Assembly (NCBI RefSeq): GCF_026619415.1
Contig: NZ_JAOVZR010000001.1
Span: forward strand, 4,324,501-4,388,500
DNA from: Hoeflea algicola
GTDB taxonomy: Bacteria; Pseudomonadota; Alphaproteobacteria; Rhizobiales; Rhizobiaceae
Direction of reading: 5' to 3'
DNA: 64,000 nucleotides
In this document: positions 19,513-29,541 of the stretch, in pieces
Layout: every line of letters starts with the position of its first letter
Numbering within the stretch: the stretch's first letter is position 1
Notes under the pieces: generated by a model
What the model was told of the DNA's origin: nothing
Seen by the model: only the letters and a program-made list of their open reading frames with translations
The model's database searches: none
Program-made: the position numbers and the translations under genes

Positions 19513-20967
19513 TCAGGGCCATCGGGTCGTCAACACCTGCCTGCGTGTGTAGAAGTTAATGCCATCCGGCCCATGAACGGCGAGGTCGCCATAAAGAGAC
19601 TGCTTGGTTCCACCAAAGGAATGGTACGCAACGGGGGATGGCACCGGGACATTGACACCAGGCATGCCGCACAGGATGTCGCGCTCGAATGTATTTGCGG
19701 ATTTTCCGGAGCTGGTGAAAATAACTGCGCCATTACCAAGGGCGTGGTTGTTGCTTAGTTCGATGGCTTCATCGAGATCATCTACCTGCATTACAACGAG
19801 GACAGGTCCAAATATTTCCTGTTGGTAGATAGACATGGCAGGCGTTACGTCATCGAAGATGACGGGTCCGATGAAAAATCCTTTCGACGTTTCACTGCCC
19901 TGCCTTCCGTCGAGACGCAGCGACGCGCCTTCCTCGATACCGTTATCGATATGCTGCAGTATCCTCTGATACTGATCGGCGGAATTGACAGGTGGAACGA
20001 AGCAATCTGCGCGCTTTCCAGCTGCCAGTTTGAGATGGGAAGCCGCTTCCACAAGAGCCGGCATGAGTTGGTCGTGGGCTTGGGCGACGGTAACCAACAC
20101 CGAAATCGCCATGCAGCGCTGACCGGCCGAGTTGAATGCGCCACTGAGTATTGCGTCTACAGTGCTTTTCATGTCTGCGTCTGGCATTACGATGGCGTGA
20201 TTTTTGGCGCCGCCCAGTGCCTGCACGCGTTTGCCGTGCCGGGTCGCGGTCTGATAGACGGATTTGGCAACAGCGCTTGATCCGACGAAGGACACAGCCG
20301 CCACATCGGGGTGCGAAATCAGCGCTTCCGCGACTTCCCGTCCGCCGTGAAGAACGCTGAAGACGCCTTCGGGAACGCCGGCTTCTGCGAGCATCTGCGC
20401 GATCATATTGGCTGCGCTTGGCGTCTTCTCCGAGGGTTTGAGGATAAATGTGTTGCCGCAGGCGAGGGCCATCGGAAACATCCACATTGGTATCATGGCC
20501 GGGTAGTTGAATGGCACAACTCCAGCACAGACCCCCAAAGGCCGGCGCGATGAGCGGGTGGCGACACCGGTCCCGACATGATCCGAATTCTCGCCCTTCA
20601 GCAGGTGCGGAGCGCCCATGGCAAACTCCACCACTTCCAGTCCCCGATCGATTGATCCCATCGCGTCGGCGGTCGGCTTTCCATGTTCGCGTACGATTAC
20701 GGCCGCCAGTTCCTGACGATTGCGGTCAACGATGTCGCGAAACCGCATCAGGCAGCGCGCGCGCTGGGCAGGGGTAACGTCACGCCATGTCTTGAACGCG
20801 GCAGAAGCAGCTTCGACCGCCCGCTCGACGATCGTGTCATCGGCATGGGAAAGCCGCGCAACAGGGTTATCAAGTGACGGGTCGATAACGAGTGAAGTTG
20901 TTTCTGTCGCGTATGGTTTTCCCGAAACAATCGAAGCGACATTGGGAAGTGTAAGAAGGTCGTTCAT
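19513..20967 (-). CDS. mmsA: Methylmalonate-semialdehyde dehydrogenase (CoA-acylating)
   Basis: The 484-residue enzyme oxidises malonate or methylmalonate semialdehyde to acetyl- or propionyl-CoA with NAD and CoA. The family hallmarks are VPFNYPAMIPMWMFPMALAC, the LGGAKNH motif that replaces the LELGGK of ordinary aldehyde dehydrogenases, and the nucleophile in FNSAGQRCMAIS (C285). ATG 20967 (MNDLLTLPNV) matches the family N-terminus better than the longer frame from 21003. It lies upstream of, and in the same direction as, the polyamine-type importer operon and may metabolise the semialdehyde from the imported amine. Confidence 0.92.
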   Translation of the reverse strand: MNDLLTLPNVASIVSGKPYATETTSLVIDPSLDNPVARLSHADDTIVERAVEAASAAFKTWRDVTPAQRARCLMRFRDIVDRNRQELAAVIVREHGKPTADAMGSIDRGLEVVEFAMGAPHLLKGENSDHVGTGVATRSSRRPLGVCAGVVPFNYPAMIPMWMFPMALACGNTFILKPSEKTPSAANMIAQMLAEAGVPEGVFSVLHGGREVAEALISHPDVAAVSFVGSSAVAKSVYQTATRHGKRVQALGGAKNHAIVMPDADMKSTVDAILSGAFNSAGQRCMAISVLVTVAQAHDQLMPALVEAASHLKLAAGKRADCFVPPVNSADQYQRILQHIDNGIEEGASLRLDGRQGSETSKGFFIGPVIFDDVTPAMSIYQQEIFGPVLVVMQVDDLDEAIELSNNHALGNGAVIFTSSGKSANTFERDILCGMPGVNVPVPSPVAYHSFGGTKQSLYGDLAVHGPDGINFYTRRQVLTTRWP

Positions 20968-21496
20968 CAGAATCCATCCCTTGGGGAAGTTTTGGATAAA
21001 CATGCCGCGGAGGTAATGATAACTTTGCGTGGCACGAACGTATTACGATCAATAGCTTCTGCGAACTTCCGAGTTTCTTCTAGGTACAGGGCGGCGAATA
21101 AGATGGGTACAGATGTCACGGCAACTGGCCCGCGCGGGCGTTTGCATTCAGAGTGCCGGCGGGTGGGCTGCCATCAAGTTGGGTACGATCTGGTGGCTGC
21201 CGGTTGTTTCCCTGACCTCCGACGTGGGGCGTGTCCCGTGAAATGACGTGGCTGGCGCGACAGAGATCGGTGTTTTTGTTGCTGCGGGACGTCGGAGGCC
21301 TGGCTGAAGGGCAGCATTTTCCCGGAAACGATCTCCCGACCCGCTTCAGGTGGCCCGGTTGAGCCGAGCAGGGTGGTGATTGGGGGGCAGAACACAACCC
21401 GACTGTGTCAGGCCAATGCAAACTTGTCTCGGTTTTCCAACAGCAACAATCTGTTGGCCTGCGCAGAAGCAGCGGCTGCCGTGTTGATCGAGCTGA
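20968..21496. other. Intergenic region without a recognisable gene
   Basis: This stretch of about 530 bases lies between the mmsA start and the end of the LysR gene. Short open frames are present but none resembles a known protein or has a convincing start, and no strong repeat was found. The mmsA promoter should lie at its left end. Confidence 0.4.
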
Positions 21497-22402
21497 TCAC
21501 CAGGTGTTTTGAAGCAGGCTGAAGAGGGCTGAAACGACCGGGTGATCCTTGCGTCGCTCCAGCGTGATGATACTCAGGCATGCGGGCACCGAGACCGCGT
21601 TGCCAATGGCAAGCCCGAAGGATTGTCTTTGATGGAGCGCGATCGACTCGCGGCACAGACTCAGGCCGACACCCGAGCGCACCATCTCCAACATCGATGC
21701 TTCCTGATCGACCAGCGCCACGATATTCTGCTTGCACCCCTGCTCGGCAAAAATGCTCGTTAACAACCGGTTATGCGCCGAATCTTCGGGTGTTCCGATC
21801 CAGGGCAGCACCGCCAGTTCACCCCAGCCAGCGTTCTCGACCCATTTGTCCCATCCCGACGGTGCGATCACACGATAGGAAAAGTCCGCGAGCTTGACGG
21901 CATGGATCGGTTCTTCGGCATCAGGATGTTCGACCGCGTCGGGCGCGCTGAGATAGAAACCGGCGTCAATCCGTCCGCGTTTGAGCTGGTTTAGGATATC
22001 TCCGCTGACGCCGTGGATGAGCTCTGTGGCGATTTCGGGAAACTCGACCCTGAGCTGACTGAGCAGCCGACCGAGGCGGATGAATTCAGGATCGACAATG
22101 GTTCCGATCTTCAGCGTGCCTGCTACCCGGCCCAATTGCTGGCGCGCACTGCGCCGGAACTCGTTCATGGCCAACAGCACATGTTCGGCCTTTTGCAGGA
22201 TTGCCGCGCCGTCCTCGGTGATCTGAAGCCCTGCCGCTGTGCGCCGGAACAATGTGATCCCCGTCTCTTCGCTCAGCCGCTTGATCTGGTGGCTGACTGC
22301 CGGCTGGGTCAGATTCAGCATCTCGGCCGCCCGTGAAACGCTGCCTTCCCGTGCAACGGTAACGAACGCCAGCAATGTGTTGATGTTGGAAAGTCTGTCC
22401 AT
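21497..22402 (-). CDS. LysR-family transcriptional regulator
   Basis: The 301-residue protein has a classical LysR helix-turn-helix (LAFVTVAREGSVSRAAEMLN, LTQPAVSHQIKRLSEETG, residues about 9-49) and a C-terminal effector domain with the usual LKIGTIVDPEF and GVGLSLCRESIAL segments. It is divergent from the GMC dehydrogenase gene 207 bp away, which it probably regulates. The inducer is unknown. Confidence 0.9.
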   Translation of the reverse strand: MDRLSNINTLLAFVTVAREGSVSRAAEMLNLTQPAVSHQIKRLSEETGITLFRRTAAGLQITEDGAAILQKAEHVLLAMNEFRRSARQQLGRVAGTLKIGTIVDPEFIRLGRLLSQLRVEFPEIATELIHGVSGDILNQLKRGRIDAGFYLSAPDAVEHPDAEEPIHAVKLADFSYRVIAPSGWDKWVENAGWGELAVLPWIGTPEDSAHNRLLTSIFAEQGCKQNIVALVDQEASMLEMVRSGVGLSLCRESIALHQRQSFGLAIGNAVSVPACLSIITLERRKDHPVVSALFSLLQNTW

Positions 22403-22609
22403 ATAAAAAACCCTAATATCGTATTGTGCATTTTGTCATTGGATTTCTTTGGCCAGCATTTCTAGGGTCGTGTCAGGTCGCGGACTGGGAGGGGCGCGGC
22501 TATACCCGCTATTCAAGCTCCGGACCACAGTCGCAGGGGCTTGGTGGGTTATCTCGTGACTGTTCCCTCCATAGGGCCTCCGGCCGCTGAATGAAGGGAA
22601 ACAGCAACC

Positions 22610-24274
22610 TTGACCAATAATGATGCGACATTCCAATATATCGTGATTGGTGGGGGGACCGCCGGCTGCCTGATGGCCAACCGCCTGAGCGCAGATCCGG
22701 CCAACCGTGTGCTGCTGCTTGAGGCCGGCAAGCGCGATACCTATCCATGGATACATATCCCCGTAGGCTACCTTTATTGCATAGGTAATCCGCGCGCTGA
22801 CTGGATGTACCACACTGAACCGGACAAGGGGCTCAATGGCCGCAGTTTGCGCTATCCGCGTGGCAAGACGCTGGGCGGATGTTCCTCGATCAACGGTATG
22901 CTCTACACGCGCGGCCAGGCCCGCGATTATGACAACTGGGCCAGGCAGACCGGCGACGAGGCCTGGAACTGGGAAAATTCCCTGAATGATTTCAAGGCGC
23001 ATGAGGATCACTATCGGCTCGATGATGGCGCCGATCCTGAAACCGGGGGCAATAGCCGGTTTTCCGATACTCACGGCCATGGCGGCGAATGGCGCATTGA
23101 AAAGCAGCGGCTGCGTTGGGATGTGCTCGATAGTTTCGCCGAAGCGGCAGTCGAAATGGGGATCGAGAAGACCAATGATTTCAACAGCGGTGACAATGCG
23201 GGTGTCGGTTATTTTGACGTCAATCAACGCTCCGGCTGGCGCTGGAATACCTCGAAGGCGTTTTTGCGGCCGGCGAAGTCGCGGTCAAATCTGACGATCT
23301 GGACTGAGGCACAAGTCGAGAAGCTGAACTTTGAGACCGCTGCGGACGGCACGCTGCGCTGTACGGGGGCGGTAGTTCATCGCGGTGGGCAAACCGAGCG
23401 CGTCCGTGCTAGGCGCGAAGTCGTGCTGTCGGCCGGAGCGGTCAATTCGCCGAAGATCCTGCAATTGTCGGGCATTGGTCCGGCTGCACTTCTGAAATCT
23501 CACGGAATTGACGTTATCCTCGACGCGCCGGTCGGAGAAAATCTGCAGGATCACCTTCAGATCCGCGCAGTCTACAAGGTCAGGGGCACACGGACGCTTA
23601 ACACCCTGTCCAACAGCCTGTTCGGCAAGGCGCTGATCGGGCTGGAATACCTTCTCAAGCGCTCCGGCCCGATGAGCATGGCGCCCAGTCAGCTCGGTGC
23701 GTTCGTGCGCTCCGATCCGGCGCGCCCCTATGCCAACCTCGAATACCATGTCCAGCCACTCAGCCTTGAGGCGTTCGGTGAGGACCTGCACGATTTTCCC
23801 GCCGTGACGGTGAGTGTCTGCAATCTCAATCCCACCAGTCGCGGCCATGTCCATATCGGCTCAGCCGATTTCCGGGATCCGCCGAAAATCGCGCCCAATT
23901 ATCTTGCCACCGAGGAAGACCGGAAGATTGCCGCCGAAAGCCTCAAGCAGGTGCGGCAGTTGATGGGGCAACCGGCGATGCAGGTCTATCAGCCCGAAGA
24001 ATTCAAGCCCGGCACCCAGTACCAGAGTGATGACGAACTGGCCAAGCTGGCGGGGGATATCGCCACAACCATCTTCCACCCGGTAGGCACCGCCAAGATG
24101 GGCCGTGTGGACGATTCCAGCGCGGTGGTTGATCCGCAATTGCGGCTCAAGGGCGTTGAAGGCTTGCGGGTCGTGGATGCCAGCATCATGCCGGAAATTA
24201 CCAGCGGCAATACCAACTCCCCGACGCTGATGATCGCCGAAAAAGCCGCACGCTGGATCCTGTCCGGCCGATAG
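22610..24274 (+). CDS. GMC-family FAD dehydrogenase (choline dehydrogenase-like)
   Basis: The 554-residue flavoprotein oxidises an alcohol. The FAD-binding N-terminus is [20 protein letters not shown]...VLLLEAG (10-40), followed by [20 protein letters not shown] and the GMC signature [17 protein letters not shown]. The C-terminal catalytic region includes HPVGTAKMG and the second FAD motif [16 protein letters not shown]. The start is TTG 22610 with GAAGGGA about 11 bases upstream. The gene stands alone beside its LysR regulator. The substrate could be choline, but many GMC enzymes with this layout act on other alcohols, so no symbol is given. Confidence 0.9.
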   Translation: MTNNDATFQYIVIGGGTAGCLMANRLSADPANRVLLLEAGKRDTYPWIHIPVGYLYCIGNPRADWMYHTEPDKGLNGRSLRYPRGKTLGGCSSINGMLYTRGQARDYDNWARQTGDEAWNWENSLNDFKAHEDHYRLDDGADPETGGNSRFSDTHGHGGEWRIEKQRLRWDVLDSFAEAAVEMGIEKTNDFNSGDNAGVGYFDVNQRSGWRWNTSKAFLRPAKSRSNLTIWTEAQVEKLNFETAADGTLRCTGAVVHRGGQTERVRARREVVLSAGAVNSPKILQLSGIGPAALLKSHGIDVILDAPVGENLQDHLQIRAVYKVRGTRTLNTLSNSLFGKALIGLEYLLKRSGPMSMAPSQLGAFVRSDPARPYANLEYHVQPLSLEAFGEDLHDFPAVTVSVCNLNPTSRGHVHIGSADFRDPPKIAPNYLATEEDRKIAAESLKQVRQLMGQPAMQVYQPEEFKPGTQYQSDDELAKLAGDIATTIFHPVGTAKMGRVDDSSAVVDPQLRLKGVEGLRVVDASIMPEITSGNTNSPTLMIAEKAARWILSGR

Positions 24275-24311
24275 CGCAACTGCGCGTTTTCACGTGGCTA
24301 TGGGATGGCTT

Positions 24312-24338
24312 CTCAGTGATCCAGGGCTGATCACTGAG
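24312..24338. terminator. Hairpin between convergent genes
   Basis: A perfect 10-bp stem CTCAGTGATC/GATCACTGAG with a 7-nt loop lies between the ends of the GMC dehydrogenase and the LacI-type gene. There is no clear T-tract. It is placed where a shared terminator is expected. Confidence 0.5.
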
Positions 24339-24364
24339 CGCGATCTGACATCGCCTTGTTCCTA

Positions 24365-25363
24365 TCAGAAAGCCCTGAGTATGCAGGGGATCAATATTCG
24401 TTCTTTCGATTCGGTCTGTGTGCCGACCAGCGTGAATGCCGTGTTGAGCATGGTGGTGACATCCTGTTCGACCATCCCCACGTTGCCCGGTAGGAAAGAA
24501 CCGAACGGGTCCCAGTCAAAACAACCATATCTTACCCAGTCGGCGCCACTCGCTAGTTCGCTGTGCCAGCGGACAACGCCCTCAAGAGAAATGGTCGAGT
24601 TGACGAACAGGCCGGAGGGGCCATCGGGCGCGAAGTCTGCCAGAGCCCCCGCTGCTTTCTCGGCCGAGTAGCCCGATGCCATGATGTACGTATCGGGAAC
24701 TGAAATTCCGCGTGCGCGCTGGGCTGCCAGAAAGCCTTCGAGGCGCGCAGCCGTATTGTGGTCGGTCAACCGGCCACCGACGAATTTCAAGGGGCCGTTC
24801 CACCCCAGATCCTTCTCACAACGATCAAGAATGAGATCGGTCAGATCTCGTGCCGCCGTATAATTGTCGGAGATCACTGAAGGCGCGTCGCTTCCCGGCA
24901 AATCCAGATTGATCGATTGCACGCCAGATGCCCTGCAAAACGCGGATATGCGATCCGGGTCGGTTGCCCCGGTCGAGATAACGCATTCAGCCTGGTACGA
25001 AACCAGTTCCTTTGCGGCCTCGAATTCCAGTTCCGGGTCCCGCTGTGTGCAGGTAATGACCGGAAAAAGATCGTGCTCGCGCGCGACTTGCTCAAATTGC
25101 TCTGCAATCTTGCCAAAATACCGGTTGTCGTATTTCGGGACGATCATCCCGACTATGTTGGAGCGCTCCCGTCTTAAGAGGCTGGCCTGAACATTGACAG
25201 CGTATCCCTGCTCTTCCGCAAGCCGTATCACGCGCTCAGCCAGCTTCTGGCCGATTCTTCTCTTCTTCCAGGTCCCGTTGAGAATGGAACTGACCGCGCT
25301 CGGAGAGGCGCCGGCCAGCGTTGCAAGATCGTAAATAGTTGTTCTTTTTGTATTTTTATCCAT
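24365..25363 (-). CDS. LacI-family transcriptional repressor of the pentitol operon
   Basis: This regulator has 332 residues from ATG 25363 (GAAGGG upstream). The N-terminal helix-turn-helix is TIYDLATLAGASPSAVSSIL, followed by the hinge and the sugar-binding effector domain beginning RSNIVGMIVPKYDNRYFGKI. It is divergent from a CUT2 importer, SDR and FGGY kinase operon. The gap contains nested inverted repeats, its likely binding site. Effector is probably a pentitol or its ketose. Confidence 0.88.
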   Translation of the reverse strand: MDKNTKRTTIYDLATLAGASPSAVSSILNGTWKKRRIGQKLAERVIRLAEEQGYAVNVQASLLRRERSNIVGMIVPKYDNRYFGKIAEQFEQVAREHDLFPVITCTQRDPELEFEAAKELVSYQAECVISTGATDPDRISAFCRASGVQSINLDLPGSDAPSVISDNYTAARDLTDLILDRCEKDLGWNGPLKFVGGRLTDHNTAARLEGFLAAQRARGISVPDTYIMASGYSAEKAAGALADFAPDGPSGLFVNSTISLEGVVRWHSELASGADWVRYGCFDWDPFGSFLPGNVGMVEQDVTTMLNTAFTLVGTQTESKERILIPCILRAF

Positions 25364-25432
25364 CTTGCCCTTCTCGGCCCGGCGCAGTTTTCCGGCGCTT
25401 TGGAAATGCATCTTGACTCAGATAAATCGATG

Positions 25433-25477
25433 GAGCAATGTTTGCTCAATCGAATGAGCACAATGTTCATTCGATTG
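25433..25477 (+). promoter_or_regulatory. Nested inverted repeats, candidate LacI operator
   Basis: Two inverted repeats abut. GAGCAA-TGT-TTGCTC is at 25433-25447. CAATCGAATGA, a 9-bp spacer and TCATTCGATTG span 25447-25477 with 11-bp perfect arms. They lie between the repressor gene and the importer operon, about 140 bp before the latter. The length of the second repeat is unusual for a single LacI site. Confidence 0.6.
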
Positions 25478-25616
25478 CGCACCTGAATATGTGCGGGGGA
25501 GGACATTAATGCGAGCCGCAGCAACCCGTTCCGACGGGCGGTCAGAACTGCGGTATCTCCTTTGTTATCCGTCCTCCGCATAAGAGTCGCTCACACGCTT
25601 TTGGAGGAAAATTCAA

Positions 25617-26654
25617 ATGACCAGGACCACTTTGCTTGCGGCCGCATCGACGCTCGTCGCGGCCATGTTTGCCACGCCTGTATATGCGCAGACTGTCGCT
25701 TTCCTTATGCCCGATCAGGCTTCGACACGTTATGAAGAGCATGATTGGCCCGGCTTTCAGGCGGCAATGGCCAAGGCCTGCCCGGACTGCACATTGATTT
25801 ACCAGAACGGCAACGCCGACGTTGCGCTTCAGCAGCAGCAGTTCAACTCGGTCATCACCCAGGGTGCGACCGTGGTCGTTCTTGACCCGGTAGATTCCGC
25901 CGCCGCAGCTGCGCTGGTGCAGATTGCCCACTCCCAGGATGTCAAGGTGATCGCTTATGATCGGCCAATCCCGGACTCTCCGGCGGACTTCTATGTTTCG
26001 TTTGACAATGAAGGCATCGGCTACGCTATCGCACAGTCGCTGGTCGAGCACCTGCAGGCGTCGGGCGTGCCCGAAGGTTCAGGGGTTCTTCAAATCAACG
26101 GTTCGCCCACCGATGCGGCAGCCGGCCTGATCCGCGATGGTATCGATCGCGCGCTTGATGCGTCGCCCTACAAGACCTTGTCCGAGTTTGACACGCCCGA
26201 TTGGGCCCCGCCTAAGGCACAGGAATGGGCTGCTGGTCAGATCACCCGTTTTGGAGCGGACATCAAGGGCATCGTGGCAGCCAACGACGGAACCGGCGGT
26301 GGTGCAATTGCCGCTCTGAAAGCTGCGGGTGTTGATCCGCTTCCGCCCGTCACAGGCAACGACGCGACCATTGCCGCACTGCAGCTGATTATTGCCGGCG
26401 ATCAGTACAACACGATTTCCAAGCCGTCTGAAATCGTCGCCGCTGCGGCCGCCGATATTGCCGTCATGCTGCTCAAGGGTGAAACACCTGAAGCCAGCAC
26501 CACCCTGTACAATACGCCGTCCAAGCTGTTTGTGCCGGCCGTGGTGACCAAGGAGAACATCAAGGCGGAAATCTTTGATGCCGGCATCCAGACCGCTGCC
26601 GAAGTCTGCACGGCCGAATATGCCGATGCTTGCGCCGCTCTCGACATCAAATAA
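25617..26654 (+). CDS. CUT2 sugar ABC transporter, substrate-binding protein
   Basis: This 345-residue periplasmic protein belongs to the ribose/xylose-binding (type 1 periplasmic) class. The signal peptide of about 24 residues ends PVYA-QT. Family segments are AFLMPDQASTRYEEHDWPGF, VVVLDPVDSAAAAALV, VIAYDRPI and GIVAANDGTGGGAIAAL. It is the first gene of an operon with a short-chain dehydrogenase and FGGY kinase and is followed by a hairpin. The pentitol (ribitol-like) ligand is inferred from those enzymes. Confidence 0.88.
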   Translation: MTRTTLLAAASTLVAAMFATPVYAQTVAFLMPDQASTRYEEHDWPGFQAAMAKACPDCTLIYQNGNADVALQQQQFNSVITQGATVVVLDPVDSAAAAALVQIAHSQDVKVIAYDRPIPDSPADFYVSFDNEGIGYAIAQSLVEHLQASGVPEGSGVLQINGSPTDAAAGLIRDGIDRALDASPYKTLSEFDTPDWAPPKAQEWAAGQITRFGADIKGIVAANDGTGGGAIAALKAAGVDPLPPVTGNDATIAALQLIIAGDQYNTISKPSEIVAAAAADIAVMLLKGETPEASTTLYNTPSKLFVPAVVTKENIKAEIFDAGIQTAAEVCTAEYADACAALDIK

Positions 26655-26664
26655 ATTGGGCCTA

Positions 26665-26695
26665 TTGCGTGGCGTCTCTAGATGGCGCCACGCAA
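26665..26695 (+). repeat. Intercistronic hairpin after binding-protein gene
   Basis: A 10-bp perfect stem TTGCGTGGCG/CGCCACGCAA with an 11-nt loop lies between the binding-protein and ATPase genes. No T-run follows, so message stabilisation is more likely than termination. Confidence 0.6.
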
Positions 26696-26718
26696 CCATT
26701 CTTTGGGAGAGAAACGTC

Positions 26719-27525
26719 ATGACAGAGCAACAGACCGGCCCGGGCAGCGGCGAGCCGATTCTTCGCTTGCGGGGTATCGGCAAACAATTCGGTGCCGTGA
26801 CCGCGTTGGAAGACATTGAGCTCGACGTTCATGCAGGTGAGGTTGTCGCCCTGGTGGGGGACAACGGTGCGGGCAAGTCGACGCTGGTCAAGGTTCTGGC
26901 CGGTGTGCATCAACCGACCTCCGGCACCATCGAGTATCTTGGAAAGAAAGTAACGCTGGATACACCCGGCAAGGCGCTGGAGATGGGCATTGCTACGGTT
27001 TTTCAGGATCTGGCGCTGTGTGAGAACCTCGATGTTGTTGCCAACCTCTTTCTCGGCCACGAAATTTCGCCGTGGCGCATGGATGAGGTGCAAATGGAAG
27101 TGCGCGCCTGGACGCTGCTGAAGGAACTGGCGGCCCGCATCCCGTCGGTGCGCGAGCCCATCGCCTCTCTTTCGGGTGGTCAGCGGCAGACGGTGGCCAT
27201 CGCGCGCTCGTTGCTGCTGGACCCCAAAATCATCATGCTGGACGAACCGACTGCGGCACTGGGTGTGGCCCAGACGGCAGAGGTCCTCAATTTGATCGAG
27301 CGGGTTCGTGATCGCGGTCACGGCGTCATTCTGATTTCGCACAATATGGAAGATGTCCGCGCTGTTGCAGACCGCGTCGTCGTGTTGCGTCTGGGAAAGA
27401 ACAATGGCGTCTTCACCGCCGAAACATCGCATCAGGACCTCGTGGCGGCCATTACCGGCGCCAGCGAAAATTCGGTCTCGCGCCGTGCAGCACGCCAACT
27501 AGAGCCCGTGAGTGAAAACCAATGA
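26719..27525 (+). CDS. CUT2 sugar ABC transporter ATP-binding protein (single domain)
   Basis: At 268 residues this has only one nucleotide-binding domain, unlike two-domain RbsA/XylG, and resembles the FrcA layout of rhizobial CUT2 importers. Walker A is GDNGAGKS, the signature LSGGQRQTVAIARSL, Walker B IIMLDEPTAALG and the H-loop LISHN. ATG 26719 follows a GGGAGAG site. It overlaps the permease start as ATGA. Confidence 0.9.
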   Translation: MTEQQTGPGSGEPILRLRGIGKQFGAVTALEDIELDVHAGEVVALVGDNGAGKSTLVKVLAGVHQPTSGTIEYLGKKVTLDTPGKALEMGIATVFQDLALCENLDVVANLFLGHEISPWRMDEVQMEVRAWTLLKELAARIPSVREPIASLSGGQRQTVAIARSLLLDPKIIMLDEPTAALGVAQTAEVLNLIERVRDRGHGVILISHNMEDVRAVADRVVVLRLGKNNGVFTAETSHQDLVAAITGASENSVSRRAARQLEPVSENQ

Positions 27526-28769
27526 CTCAGGAAACACAATCCGCTCCACAACTTGATCGCGCTGATACGCGCATGCGCCATGACGCGGGCCTGTCGGGCG
27601 CGCTGCGCGGCTTTACCGACCGGGTTCGCTCGGGTGACCTTGGAATGCTGCCGGTCGTCGTTGGTCTCTTGCTGATTTCGGTGGTTTTCAGCACCCTCAA
27701 CCCGATATTTCTTGCACCTAATAATCTGGTAAACCTGCTCTTTGATGCCGCAGCCGTTGGCTTCATTTCGCTCGGGGTTGTCTGCGTTCTGCTGCTTGGA
27801 GAGATTGACCTGTCGATCGGCTCGATGAGCGGTCTTGCCTCCGCGATTACCGGCGTGCTTTGGGTCAATATGGGCATTCCCTTGCCTGTCACGATCCTTG
27901 CCGTGCTGGTCTCTGGCGCGCTGGTCGGGCTTCTGTACGGCTTTTTGCGCAATCGCTTCGAGATGCCAAGTTTCGTGGCAACCCTGGCAGGGCTGCTGGC
28001 GCTCTTGGGAATGCAACTCTATATTCTGGGGCCGACCGGATCGATCAATATGCCCTTCACCTCGGCGCTCGTGCGGTTCGGACAGATCATGATCATGCCA
28101 GCATGGCTTTCTTATCTGGTTGCTGTCATTCCCGGTGCGCTATTGGTGATTGGCGGCATCCACACCAATCAACGGCGAACTGCGGCGAACCTTTCTTCGT
28201 CCGGAATGAGTGTGACGGTCGTCAAGGCCGTGTCCCTGACAGCCGCGCTGGTCTTCGCAGTGTTCTATTTGGGGCAGGGGCGCGGCGTGCCCTGGATGTT
28301 CGGTGTTTTCGTGCTTTTCGTCATGATCCTTGATTACGCCCTGACCCGCACCCAATGGGGCCGGTCAATGTTTGCCGTGGGTGGCAATGCTGAAGCAGCC
28401 CGCCGTTCGGGGATAAACGTCCAGCGCATTCGCCTGTCGGCATTCGTGGTCTGTTCGACCTTCGCAGCCCTTGGAGGCGTGTTCGCAGCCGCCCGCCTTG
28501 CCTCCGCCAGCCAGCAGGCGGGAACCGGTGACGTCAACCTCAATGCGATCGCCGCCGCGGTGATTGGCGGCACGTCGCTGTTCGGCGGGCGCGGGTCGGC
28601 GTGGTCAGCCTTGTTGGGTGTTCTCGTCATCATGGCAATTTCCAACGGCCTGACATTGCTCAATCTGAGCTCATCGCTTCGCTACATGATCACAGGCGCC
28701 GTTCTCGCCATTGCGGTCATCGTTGACTCGCTCGCACGCCGGTCGCGTGCAAGCCACGGTCGCGCCTAG
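27522..28769 (+). CDS. CUT2 sugar ABC transporter permease
   Basis: This 415-residue inner-membrane permease belongs to the RbsC/XylH class. Family landmarks are LLGEIDLSIGSMSGLASAIT near residues 88-107 and the C-terminal NLNAIAAAVIGGTSLFGGRGSA. A cytoplasmic N-terminus of about 40 residues precedes the first helix. It starts within the ATPase stop (ATGA) and is followed 18 bp later by the dehydrogenase. Confidence 0.92.
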   Translation: MTQETQSAPQLDRADTRMRHDAGLSGALRGFTDRVRSGDLGMLPVVVGLLLISVVFSTLNPIFLAPNNLVNLLFDAAAVGFISLGVVCVLLLGEIDLSIGSMSGLASAITGVLWVNMGIPLPVTILAVLVSGALVGLLYGFLRNRFEMPSFVATLAGLLALLGMQLYILGPTGSINMPFTSALVRFGQIMIMPAWLSYLVAVIPGALLVIGGIHTNQRRTAANLSSSGMSVTVVKAVSLTAALVFAVFYLGQGRGVPWMFGVFVLFVMILDYALTRTQWGRSMFAVGGNAEAARRSGINVQRIRLSAFVVCSTFAALGGVFAAARLASASQQAGTGDVNLNAIAAAVIGGTSLFGGRGSAWSALLGVLVIMAISNGLTLLNLSSSLRYMITGAVLAIAVIVDSLARRSRASHGRA

Positions 28770-28787
28770 GTCCCGGGAGAAAATGCA

Positions 28788-29516
28788 ATGAACAAAAAGA
28801 TGGAAAACAAGACTGCAGCCATTACCGGTGCGGCATCGGGGATCGGGCTCGAATGTGCCCGGATCCTGATCGAAGAAGGTGCGCAGGTCGTGTTGATCGA
28901 CCGGGCGAAGGATCGGCTGAACGAGCTCTGCGAGGAATTGGGCGACAATGCCAAACCGCTCGTGATTGATCTTCTCGACGGCCCCAAAGTTTCGGTGATG
29001 GTGCCGCAGATCGAAGCGCTGGTTGGTCCGCTCGATATCTTTCATGCCAATGCCGGCGCCTATGTGGGCGGGGCTGCCGCGGAAGGCAATCCGGACGAAT
29101 GGGACCGGGTTCTCAATCTCAACATCAACGCGGCGTTCCGCAGTGTGCAGGCCGTTTTGCCGGGCATGATTGAGCGCAAAACCGGAGACGTGATCTTTAC
29201 CAGCTCCATCGCAGGTGTTGTCCCGGTGGTCTGGGAGCCGATCTACACGGCCTCGAAATTTGCGGTGCAGGCGTTTCTTCACACCACACGCCGCCAGGTT
29301 TCGCAACACGGCATCCGCATGGGCGCCGTTCTCCCCGGACCAGTTGTCACGGCTCTGCTGGACGACTGGCCCAAGGAAAAGATGGAAGAGGCGCTTGCCA
29401 ATGGCTCGCTGATGCAGCCGCGCGAAGTTGCCGAAGCTGTATTGTTCATGTTGACGCGTTCTCGCGGTGTCGTTATCCGCGACATGGTGATCCTGCCAAA
29501 CAGTGTTGATCTGTGA
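28788..29516 (+). CDS. Short-chain dehydrogenase, probable ribitol 2-dehydrogenase
   Basis: The 242-residue NAD(P)-dependent enzyme has TGAASGIG (14-21), HANAG, and the catalytic Ser and Tyr-Lys in [21 protein letters not shown]. The C-terminal segment [16 protein letters not shown] is of the ribitol dehydrogenase type. It sits between the importer and a pentulose-type kinase, so oxidation of a pentitol such as ribitol to D-ribulose is the natural reading. Other pentitols are possible. Confidence 0.8.
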   Translation: MNKKMENKTAAITGAASGIGLECARILIEEGAQVVLIDRAKDRLNELCEELGDNAKPLVIDLLDGPKVSVMVPQIEALVGPLDIFHANAGAYVGGAAAEGNPDEWDRVLNLNINAAFRSVQAVLPGMIERKTGDVIFTSSIAGVVPVVWEPIYTASKFAVQAFLHTTRRQVSQHGIRMGAVLPGPVVTALLDDWPKEKMEEALANGSLMQPREVAEAVLFMLTRSRGVVIRDMVILPNSVDL

Positions 29517-29541
29517 TCGGTTCAAGCCTTGGGGGGAACCC

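Noticed and set aside
21004..21496. Possible transposase remnant in the gap after mmsA
   Set aside because: Short frames only, with no transposase motif and no terminal inverted repeats visible.
22403..22609. LysR site between the LysR gene and the GMC dehydrogenase
   Set aside because: AT-rich patches such as CTAATATCGTATTG occur, but no clean T-N11-A palindrome could be defended.
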